In this document: piece after piece, positions 57,849-64,000 of the stretch
Position numbering within the stretch: the stretch's first letter is position 1
Layout: each line of letters begins with the position of its first letter
From: Lysobacter enzymogenes
GTDB lineage: Bacteria; Pseudomonadota; Gammaproteobacteria; Xanthomonadales; Xanthomonadaceae
Assembly: GCF_017355525.1 (NCBI RefSeq)
Contig: NZ_CP067395.1
Coordinates: 1,736,001 to 1,800,000, forward strand
Direction of reading: 5' to 3'
Length of the DNA: 64,000 bases
Made by a program: the position numbers and the translations under genes
The notes under the pieces: model-generated
Seen by the model: only the letters and a program-made list of their open reading frames with translations
Databases searched by the model: none
What the model was told of the DNA's origin: nothing

Positions 57849-59189
57849 TTACAACAACCAAACCTCGACCCGCTCGTTGCGATAGCGCGCCAACGGATCG
57901 CGCGCCCCCGCCACCGCCAGCGCGCTGCCCATGCCGCGCGCCACCTGCACCTTGATCCCGCGCGACACCAGTTCCTGCGCGACCAGATCGGCGCGGTCGT
58001 TGCTCATCATCATCGAGGCCATCGGCGAACCCGCGCTGGTGTCGGCGAAACCGATCACCAGCACGCTGCGGCCGCGGTTCGGCGGCAGGCGCATGAAGCT
58101 GCGCAGGCGCTCGAGGTCGCGCACCGCGCGGCTGTCGTAGACGCTGGCGGCGACCGCGCTCTCGCCGGAGCCGGCGAAGTTGAAACGCAGGCTCAGCGGC
58201 AGGCGCACCGCATGTTCGACCATCTGCCGGTACTCCGGCGGGCCCAGCGTCAGCGGCCGCGGCCGGCCCGGCACCAGGGTCACCGCGACGTGGCCGGCCT
58301 GCGCCACCGCGCGCTGGCCGCCGCGGCCCATCGCGTACAGCGCGAAGCTGCGGCTCAACGCGCCCATCATCTGGCCGCCGTACAGATACAGGCGCCGGCT
58401 CAGCGGATAGTCCTCGCTGAGCACGTCGGTGCGGGTCGGCGCGATCGCGCGGCCGCCGTCGGCGATCGCCACCGGGCGGGTGCCGGCGCCGTAGCTCTCG
58501 CCGATCGGAATCAGCCCGACCCCGAGCGGATCGGCGGCGACCGCGGCGACCAGCGCGCGCGCGTCGGCGTGGGTCTGCGCTTCGCCGAACGCGCTGCCGC
58601 GCATGATCTTGTCGTTCATCAGGTCGCGCACCGCGCCGGCGTTCGCGGCCAGGTGCAGGCGCACTTCGCCGGCGCGGCCGCCGAGTTCGCGCCAGTCGCG
58701 CGAACGGCCGGAAAACAGCGCGCGCAGTTGTTCCATATCCAGCCGCGCGATCGGATTGGCGCGGTTGACCACCACCGCCACGCCGTCGAGCGCGACCACG
58801 AATTCCTGGTCCTGCGAGGCCAGATCGCCGAGCTGCCAGCCGGCGTCGAGCTCGGCCGCGTTCGGCCGCCGCGACATCATCGCGATCTGCGCGTCGCCTT
58901 CGACCAGATCGGCGAAGCCGTGGGCCGAATCGCTGCCGGCGATCTCCACGATCAGCGGCTGGCCGTCGCGGCTGGCGTGGATTTCGGTCAGCGCCGCGCG
59001 CGGCTTGCGCACCCGGATGTCGCTGTAGCCGATATCGCGCAACCAGGCCTGCGCCACTGTAGGCACCAGCGCCTGCGCCAAGGTGTTGGAGCCGGCGATG
59101 CGCACCCGCTCGGCCTCCTGCGCGGGCGCCGCGGCGGCGAACAGCAGCGAAGCGGACAACAACAACGACGACACCGCGGCACGCAACAT
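57849..59189 (-). CDS. PstS-like binding protein fused to an OmpA domain
   Basis: A 446-residue exported protein. The signal peptide is residues 1-24 (SLLLSASLLFAAAAPAQ). Residues 28-290 look like a phosphate-type periplasmic binding protein: RIAGSNTLAQALVPTVAQAW, VEIAGSDSAHGFADLVEGDA, IAMMSRRPNAAELDAG, VALDGVAVVVNRANPI. After a beta region (about 295-340), the C-terminus is OmpA-like (RGRSVLVIGFADTSAGSPMA, NDRADLVAQELVSRGI, YRNERVEVWLL). It could hold a ligand-binding module at the cell wall. Ligand unknown. The start at 59189 opens the signal peptide. Confidence 0.85.
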   Translation of the reverse strand: MLRAAVSSLLLSASLLFAAAAPAQEAERVRIAGSNTLAQALVPTVAQAWLRDIGYSDIRVRKPRAALTEIHASRDGQPLIVEIAGSDSAHGFADLVEGDAQIAMMSRRPNAAELDAGWQLGDLASQDQEFVVALDGVAVVVNRANPIARLDMEQLRALFSGRSRDWRELGGRAGEVRLHLAANAGAVRDLMNDKIMRGSAFGEAQTHADARALVAAVAADPLGVGLIPIGESYGAGTRPVAIADGGRAIAPTRTDVLSEDYPLSRRLYLYGGQMMGALSRSFALYAMGRGGQRAVAQAGHVAVTLVPGRPRPLTLGPPEYRQMVEHAVRLPLSLRFNFAGSGESAVAASVYDSRAVRDLERLRSFMRLPPNRGRSVLVIGFADTSAGSPMASMMMSNDRADLVAQELVSRGIKVQVARGMGSALAVAGARDPLARYRNERVEVWLL

Positions 59190-59371
59190 GGCGCGCTCCC
59201 CCTGTAGAGCGAATTGCGCGCAAGGATGGGAAGCGGATGTGACGCAACGGTTACGCGATGGACGTCACTCAGCAATTGTTATGCAATGCACCGATTCCGC
59301 ATGGAACGGCGATGGTTTTCGCGTGATCCGGATGAGACGCGGGCGCGGTCGAAGCGTGCCGGCGCATGGCG
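59190..59371. other. upstream region of the PstS-OmpA gene
   Basis: About 180 bp with AT-richer sequence (CAGCAATTGTTATGCAATGC around 59270-59290) that may hold the leftward promoter. No gene is seen. Confidence 0.4.
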
Positions 59372-59800
59372 CTGAAGGCTCTGGATCCCCGCGTTCGCGG
59401 GGATGACGGCGTGCGCCGACGCGGTGCAAACCGTCTATGACGCCACCCACCTACCGTCGTTCCCGCGAAAGCGGGAACCCAGGGCTTCACCGCGGCATGA
59501 CTCTGAAGGCTCTGGATCCCCGCGTTCGCGGGGATGACAACGTGCGCCGACGCGGCGCAAACCGTCTATGACGCCACCCACCTACCGTCGTTCCCGCGAA
59601 AGCGGGAACCCAGGGCTTCACCGCGGCATGACTCTGAAGGCTCTGGATCCCCGCGTTCGCGAGGATGACGGCGTGCGCCGACGCGGTGCAAACCGTCTAT
59701 GACGCCACCCACCTACCGTCGTTCCCGCGAAAGCGGGAACCCAGGGCTTCACCGCAGCATGATTCTGAAGCCTTCGAATCCCCGCGCTCGCAAGGACGAC
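59372..59800. repeat. 131-bp tandem repeat array, three full units plus a decayed fourth
   Basis: CTGAAGGCTCTGGATCCCCG begins units at 59372, 59503 and 59634, and a diverged copy begins at 59765; each step is exactly 131 bp. Every unit carries two palindromes in opposite orientation: CCCCGCGTTCGCGGGG and GTTCCCGCGAAAGCGGGAAC. Units differ by few bases (for example GATGACGGCG versus GATGACAACG). The palindromic arms match those of the element at 49301-49449. No open reading frame of note spans it; the region 59190-59834 has no gene. Confidence 0.92.
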
Positions 59801-59834
59801 CGCGGGCCCAACGCAGCAAAGCCCCGGCCGGCGC

Positions 59835-60686
59835 TTACTCCGCCCCGGTCGCCACCGGCCGCTGCGGATCTTCGATCCAGCCGCTCCACGAGCCGGTGTA
59901 CAAGCCGGCGCCGTCGAAACCGGCATGCGCCATCGCCAGCAGGTGATGGCAGGCGGTCACGCCGGAGCCGCACATCGCCGCGACCTGCTGCGGCTCGCGG
60001 CCCTGCAGCAGCGGCGCGAATTCCTGCGCCAGCGCCTGCGGCGACTTGAAGCGGCCGTCGTCCAGGTTCAGCGAGTACGCGCGGTTGCTGGCGCCGGGCA
60101 CGTGGCCGGCGACCTTGTCCAAGGGTTCGACTTCGCCGCGGAAACGCTCGGCCGCGCGCGCGTCGATCAGCAGGCCGCCGGAGTCGAGCAGCGAACGCAC
60201 CTGCTGCGCGTCGAGCAGGCGGCGCGCGTCGTAGCCGGCTTCGTACGCGGTCGGCTTAGGTTGCGGCACCTGCGCATCGGTCGGCAGCCCAAGCGCGCTC
60301 CAGCGCTGCCAGCCGCCGTCGAGCACGGCCACGCGGCGGTGGCCGAGCACGCGCAGCAGGAACCACAGGCGCGACGCGGCCAGGGCGCCGTCGGCGGCGT
60401 CGTAGACCACGACCTGATCGCGCGGGCTCACGCCCCAGCGGCCGAGGGTGGCGACGAAATCGGCCGCGTCCGGCCACGGGTGGCGGCCGCCGCCGGGCTT
60501 GCGGTGGTCGGACAGGTCGCGGTCCAGGTCGGCGTAGCGCGCGCCGGGAATATGCGCCTGCCGGTACGCCTGCTCGCTGGCGGCGCGGTCGCTCAGCGAG
60601 GTGCGCGTGTCGATCACGACCAGATCGTCGCGGCCCAGCGCCGCGGCCAGATCTTCGGCCGATACCAGGGTGGTCCAGTCGCTCAT
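59835..60686 (-). CDS. sseA: 3-mercaptopyruvate sulfurtransferase (rhodanese-like)
   Basis: A 283-residue enzyme with two rhodanese domains (about 8-125 and 150-275). The first is the inactive one (LVVIDTRTSLSDRAASEQAY, HIPGARYADLDRDLS, VVVYDAADGALAASRLWF). The second carries the active-site loop CGSGVTACHHLLA with the nucleophile Cys; CGSGVT favours mercaptopyruvate over thiosulfate. LYTGSWSGWIEDP ends the fold. It transfers sulfur to cyanide or thiols. Its start overlaps the Nudix stop by 4 bp; the three genes 61548-59835 form one leftward operon. Confidence 0.93.
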   Translation of the reverse strand: MSDWTTLVSAEDLAAALGRDDLVVIDTRTSLSDRAASEQAYRQAHIPGARYADLDRDLSDHRKPGGGRHPWPDAADFVATLGRWGVSPRDQVVVYDAADGALAASRLWFLLRVLGHRRVAVLDGGWQRWSALGLPTDAQVPQPKPTAYEAGYDARRLLDAQQVRSLLDSGGLLIDARAAERFRGEVEPLDKVAGHVPGASNRAYSLNLDDGRFKSPQALAQEFAPLLQGREPQQVAAMCGSGVTACHHLLAMAHAGFDGAGLYTGSWSGWIEDPQRPVATGAE

Positions 60687-61351
60687 CGCACGGCCTCCAG
60701 GCGTTGTCGCAGGTTGAGCAGCATCGACGCGGTCGCGCCCCAGATGCGCTGGTCGGGCCAGCGGTATTCCAGCACGTGGCGCGCGCGTCCCTTGTATTCC
60801 AGGGTGCGGGTGGTGAGGTTGTGCGGATCCAGCAGGAACGCCAGCGGCACTTCGAACACGTCGGCCACTTCGGCCGGATCGGGCGCGGCGACATAGGCCG
60901 GATCGATCGTCGCCACCAGCGGCAGCACCCGGAAGCCGGTGATGGTCACCAGCGGGTCGAGGAAGCCCAGCGGCGCGATCAGCGCCGGCGCCACGCCGAT
61001 CTCCTCGAAGGTTTCGCGCAGCGCCGCGGCGACCGCGTCCTCATCGTCGGGCTCGATCCGCCCGCCGGGAAAGCTGACCTGGCCGCCGTGCTGGCGCAGG
61101 CCGTCGGTGCGCCGGGTCAGCAGCACCTGCACGCCGTGCGCCCGCGGCACCAGCCCGACCAGCACCGCCGCCTGCGCGCGCGAAGCGTTGTCCGGCAGCA
61201 GGCCGTGCAGGTCGTCGAGATTCCAGCCGTCGTCTTCCGGAGCGGCGTCGAGCGGATGCAGCGCCGCCAGCAGGCGGGTGCGCGCGCGCGAATCGCCGGC
61301 GAGGAAGTCCGCGTCGAAGTCGCCCGCCGCCGAAGTCGCCGGCCCGCTCAT
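60683..61351 (-). CDS. CoA pyrophosphatase, Nudix hydrolase
   Basis: A 222-residue protein of the NudL/CoA-diphosphatase type, hydrolysing CoA to phosphopantetheine and adenosine bisphosphate. The Nudix box is GGRIEPDDEDAVAAALRETF followed by EEIG (Glu residues REtxEE present). The neighbouring CoA-type motif is LTRRTDGLRQHGGQVSFPGG. About 40 residues precede the domain. The ATG at 61351 (MSGPATSAAG) was chosen; the upstream frame is Arg-rich. The stop overlaps sseA and the start overlaps the DUF1289 stop by 4 bp. Confidence 0.9.
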   Translation of the reverse strand: MSGPATSAAGDFDADFLAGDSRARTRLLAALHPLDAAPEDDGWNLDDLHGLLPDNASRAQAAVLVGLVPRAHGVQVLLTRRTDGLRQHGGQVSFPGGRIEPDDEDAVAAALRETFEEIGVAPALIAPLGFLDPLVTITGFRVLPLVATIDPAYVAAPDPAEVADVFEVPLAFLLDPHNLTTRTLEYKGRARHVLEYRWPDQRIWGATASMLLNLRQRLEAVR

Positions 61352-61548
61352 TTGCGGATCGATTCGCGCTGCGGCAGCACGTGTTCCATCAAGCGCAGGC
61401 GCTCGTCGTCGTTCATCTGCGACCAGCGCGCGATCTCGGCGGTGGTGCGCAGGCAGCCCTGGCACAGGCCGTCGTCGCCGAGCTGGCAGATGCCGATGCA
61501 CGGGCTCAACACCGCGCGGAAAGTCGTCATATCGTCCACCGGGGCCAT
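61348..61548 (-). CDS. DUF1289 small zinc-finger-like protein
   Basis: A 66-residue protein, DUF1289 family. SPCIGICQLGDDGLCQGCLR holds four cysteines (C-x3-C and C-x2-C) suited to a metal site; TTAEIARWSQMNDDERLRLM is the conserved helix. Function unknown. Start at 61548 (MAPVDD) or 61530 (MTTFRAV); the second has GGTGGA nearby. First gene of the operon, which continues into the Nudix gene by a 4-bp overlap. Confidence 0.85.
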   Translation of the reverse strand: MAPVDDMTTFRAVLSPCIGICQLGDDGLCQGCLRTTAEIARWSQMNDDERLRLMEHVLPQRESIRK

Positions 61549-61665
61549 GCCGCCATTTTGCCTGGCGGCGCGGCCGGGTAAAGCCTGGCCGCGAAAACGC
61601 GCGCGGCGGCATTCGAAAACCGGCGCGGGCCGCGCGCGGCGGCCGCAACGCCCGCGCCACAAACG

Positions 61666-61692
61666 ACTTGCGCCGGACGGGCCGGCGCAAGT
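61666..61692 (-). terminator. hairpin after the FKBP-like gene
   Basis: An 11-bp stem ACTTGCGCCGG/CCGGCGCAAGT with a 5-nt loop lies 44 bp past the stop at 61736; the minus-strand tail CGTTTGTGG is only partly T-rich. Confidence 0.6.
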
Positions 61693-61735
61693 GCGTTGCA
61701 ACGCAAACTCAAGATCGCGGATCGGATCGTCGGTC

Positions 61736-62422
61736 TTACTTGACGCTGACCAGCTTGATCTCGAACTGCACGGCGACGTTCGGCGGGAACGGAGTGCGCG
61801 GGTCGGCGCCGTAGGCCTGGGCGGCCGGCAGCGTCACTTCCCACTTCGAACCGGCCGGCATCTGCAGCAGCACGTCGCGCATCGCGGCCATTTCGATCTC
61901 GCTGACCTTGATCGACGGGATGTTGTTGGCCGGACGCGCCTGCGCCGGACGCTCGCCCCACGGGAACGGACCGGCCACTTCCAGGGCCACGGTGCTGGCC
62001 TGGGTCGGCTTGGCGCCGGTGCCGGTTTCGATCACGCGGTACTGGGCGCCGTTCGGCAGCGCCTTGACGCCGGCCTTGGCCTTGTTGGCGTTGACGAAGG
62101 CGTCGCTCTTGGTCTTGTTCTCGGAAGCGGCCTTGTCCCACTCGGCCTTGGCCTTCTCGGCCTGGCGCTTCTGCATGTTCTGCACGGCGGTGCGCAGCTG
62201 GTCGACCGGCACCGAGGGCTGCTTCTTGGCGTAGCCGTCCTGCAGGCCCTTGATGATGGTGTTCACATCGACCTGCTCGCCGCTCTCGGTGGCATTGCGG
62301 CCGAGGTCGTAGCCGAGCGCATAGCTAAGCTTGCCCTTCTCGGACGAAGTGTCCTGCGCGACGGCGTTGCCGGCGGTCAGAGCCAGGGCCGCGACGGCGG
62401 CAGCAATCAGACGCAACTTCAT
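61736..62422 (-). CDS. FKBP-type peptidyl-prolyl isomerase-like protein
   Basis: A 228-residue exported protein. The signal peptide is residues 1-22 (LIAAAVAALALTAGNAVAQ). A Mip-type N-terminal helical domain (about 27-110) contains KLSYALGYDLGRNATESGEQ and DVNTIIKGLQDGYAKKQPSV. The FKBP region (about 125-228) keeps LPNGAQYRVIETGTGAKPT and MPAGSKWEVTLPAAQAYGAD, with FPPNVAVQFEIKLVSV. The VHYTGxLxDGxxFDSS segment, however, is replaced by VALEVAGPFPWGERPAQARP. Isomerase activity is therefore doubtful; a chaperone role is likelier. GGAGG precedes the ATG at 62422. Confidence 0.85.
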   Translation of the reverse strand: MKLRLIAAAVAALALTAGNAVAQDTSSEKGKLSYALGYDLGRNATESGEQVDVNTIIKGLQDGYAKKQPSVPVDQLRTAVQNMQKRQAEKAKAEWDKAASENKTKSDAFVNANKAKAGVKALPNGAQYRVIETGTGAKPTQASTVALEVAGPFPWGERPAQARPANNIPSIKVSEIEMAAMRDVLLQMPAGSKWEVTLPAAQAYGADPRTPFPPNVAVQFEIKLVSVK

Positions 62423-62660
62423 TCGGTGAAACCTCCGGTAATGGCACGGGGCGACCTGCGCCGCCCCGATCAGCTTTGGGGACACCTTCCAATGCCCCGT
62501 ATGTAGTGTCACGCGGATCGTAAGGGCCCGAGTGGACGGGTTAGGATACCGGCGGCAGCGCTTAACCGCCACTGACGCCAGCCCGCTCTGACCGCGCTGC
62601 GGGCGCGGAGTTCAACGGCGGTCGCATTCCCCCTAAGTCCCTGAATTCTACGGCCATCAC

Positions 62661-63443
62661 ATGACCGAATCGCCCTTGCTGATCGCCGATCGCGGCGCCG
62701 TGCGCCAGATCACCGTCAACCGCCCCGACAAGCTGAATGCGCTCAATGCGGCCACCCTGGACGCCTTGCTGGCCGCGTTCGAGGCCGCCGCCGCCGATCC
62801 GGCGGTGCGCGCCGTGGTCCTCACCGGCGCCGGCCCCAAGGCCTTCGTCGCCGGCGCCGACATTTCCGAAATGAATGCCTTGACCCCGGTCCAGGGCCGC
62901 GATTTCTCGCTGCGCGGGCAGAAGCTCATGCGCCGGATCGAGAAAATGCCCAAGCCCGTGGTCGCGATGATCAACGGCTTCGCCCTCGGCGGCGGCCTGG
63001 AGCTGGCGATGGGCTGCCACCTGCGCATCGCCGCCGACAGCGCCAAGCTCGGCCAGCCGGAAATCAATCTCGGCCTGATCCCGGGCTTCGGCGGCACCCA
63101 GCGCCTGCTGCGCCTGGCCGGGCGCGCGGCGACCCTGGAGCTGTGCCTGCTCGGCGCGCCGGTCGACGCGGCGCGCGCGCAGCAGTTGGGCATCGTCAAC
63201 CGCGTGGTCGCGGCGGCCGAACTCGAGGCGGAGACCTTCAAGATCGCCGAGCAACTGGCCGCATCCGCGCCGCTGGCGCTGCGCGGCGTGCTCGACTGCA
63301 TCGCCGTGGGCGGCGAATGCGGCATCGAGGAAGGCCTGGAATACGAAACCGCGCAGTTCGGCCTGATGTTCTCGACCGACGACATGCGCGAAGGCACCGG
63401 CGCGTTCCTGGAACGGCGCAAGCCGGCGTTCCGCGGCAGCTGA
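62661..63443 (+). CDS. enoyl-CoA hydratase
   Basis: A 260-residue crotonase-family enzyme of beta-oxidation. Substrate-CoA and oxyanion-hole segments are AFVAGADISEM and NGFALGGGLELAMGCHLRIA. Both catalytic glutamates are in place: GGGLELAMGC and GQPEINLGLIPGFGGTQRLL. This is the full hydratase pattern, in contrast to the crotonase at 56965. The last helices end with GTGAFLERRKPAFRGS, the usual C-terminus. The ATG at 62661 begins MTESPLLIADRGAVRQITVN. A cysteine-bearing unknown follows 7 bp later. Confidence 0.95.
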   Translation: MTESPLLIADRGAVRQITVNRPDKLNALNAATLDALLAAFEAAAADPAVRAVVLTGAGPKAFVAGADISEMNALTPVQGRDFSLRGQKLMRRIEKMPKPVVAMINGFALGGGLELAMGCHLRIAADSAKLGQPEINLGLIPGFGGTQRLLRLAGRAATLELCLLGAPVDAARAQQLGIVNRVVAAAELEAETFKIAEQLAASAPLALRGVLDCIAVGGECGIEEGLEYETAQFGLMFSTDDMREGTGAFLERRKPAFRGS

Positions 63444-63450
63444 GCGCGCG

Positions 63451-63888
63451 ATGAGCGCGAGCGCGTCCGAACCCTGCGCCTGCGGCTGCATCGCTGGCGT
63501 CGGCGCGCGCGCGCATGCGATCGCGCGTGCGCTCGCCGGCGACGATGTGGATGGCGCGATCGCGCTCGGCCTGCTCGACCCGGCGTTCGCCGAAGACTGC
63601 GTCTGCGCCGCGTGCGCGCCCGAGTGCGCGCAGCGCAGCCGCGACGCGCGCCAGGCGCGGCTGCGCGCGCTGGCCGCGCGCGAGCGCTACCGCGAGCGCG
63701 AGCGCCGCCTGCAGCGCCGCGCCGAAGAACGCGCGGCGCAGCGCGCGGCGCCGGCGGCCGTCGCGCAGGCGATGCCGGCAGAAACCGCCACCACCGCCGC
63801 GCCGCCGCCCCGCCCCGCGCTGCCGAGCGCCGCCGCCGCCGCGTTGGCGCGGGCCAAGGCCAAGGCCGCGCAGCGCGGAAACGACTAA
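63451..63888 (+). CDS. hypothetical protein with cysteine clusters
   Basis: A 145-residue unrecognised protein. The N-terminal 60 residues hold cysteines in two groups (EPCACGCIAG; EDCVCAACAPECAQ), which could bind a metal. A very charged helix follows (RLRALAARERYRERERRLQR), then an Ala/Pro-rich end with KAKAAQRGND. No signal peptide. It starts 7 bp after the enoyl-CoA hydratase stop and is probably co-transcribed. Confidence 0.65.
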   Translation: MSASASEPCACGCIAGVGARAHAIARALAGDDVDGAIALGLLDPAFAEDCVCAACAPECAQRSRDARQARLRALAARERYRERERRLQRRAEERAAQRAAPAAVAQAMPAETATTAAPPPRPALPSAAAAALARAKAKAAQRGND

Positions 63889-63970
63889 TTACGTCCCAAC
63901 GCATCGGCGTCCGCTCGAGCGGAACCGCAGCGCACGATTTCGTACCGCACGACTCCAGCGACCCCACCGC

Positions 63971-64000
63971 ATGCCCAAGAAGACCGCGCCCGCCGTCCGG
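63971..64000 (+). CDS. start of a further gene, cut by window edge
   Basis: ATG at 63971 opens MPKKTAPAVR and runs off the window. Ten codons are too few to name a product. It is 82 bp after the previous stop on the same strand. Confidence 0.4.
   Translation, partial: MPKKTAPAVR

Noticed and set aside
59372..59800. CRISPR array.
   Set aside because: Repeats are contiguous 131-bp units with no variable spacers, and there are no cas genes.

Overview
The window is very GC-rich bacterial chromosome with compact house-keeping operons. Gene order (ypjD-like / ffh / rpsP-rimM-trmD-rplS; murJ-ribF-ileS-lspA-ispH; rplU-rpmA-obgE with rpsT nearby), protein similarity recalled from memory, the many secreted proteins and the GTAGGAGCGGC-type palindromic repeats suggest a Lysobacter-like member of the Xanthomonadaceae. 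That assignment is inference; there is no 16S gene here.

Layout. 1-6.4 kb: 3' part of katG, a DUF937 protein, Hsp15 (hslR), a MATE exporter, a ribbon-helix-helix protein with an unknown C-terminal half, and a small unknown protein. 6.4-13 kb: the ribosome-linked block rpsP-rimM-(small ORF)-trmD-rplS with its promoter, then on the same strand a secreted internally duplicated protein and ffh; a YpjD/CcsA-like membrane protein diverges. 13-19.2 kb: a CPBP-type membrane protein, then a MarR-regulated tripartite drug pump (marR, NodT-type outer-membrane lipoprotein, EmrA, EmrB) ended by a strong terminator.

19.4-23.2 kb is the most unusual stretch. Four small secreted peptides share one eight-cysteine framework and a nearly constant leader. 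They surround an orphan HoxX-type protein, and a membrane-anchored glutaredoxin follows the fourth. I know of no described system with this composition.

23.3-35.7 kb is accessory: a Tat-type beta-helix protein, radA between short repeat arrays, a type I secretion ABC/HlyD pair with no visible substrate, a GH16-like lipoprotein beneath a perfect LacI-type palindrome, tRNA-Thr(CGT) and a delta-60-repeat protein. 35.8-45.9 kb is core: ispH, lspA, ileS, ribF, murJ (minus), rpsT (plus), obgE, rpmA, rplU (minus). After about 1.1 kb without a convincing gene come a secreted subtilisin-like protease and an OmpA-type lipoprotein, with an inverted-repeat element and a 14-bp tandem repeat between them.

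51-64 kb: uvrA translationally coupled to a hotdog thioesterase, a PCuAC copper chaperone, a DUF4139 lipoprotein coupled to a crotonase, a PstS-OmpA fusion, a 131-bp tandem repeat array, a mercaptopyruvate sulfurtransferase-Nudix-DUF1289 operon, an FKBP-like protein, an enoyl-CoA hydratase, a cysteine-bearing unknown, and the first codons of one more gene. All calls come from reading the sequence; no database search was run.
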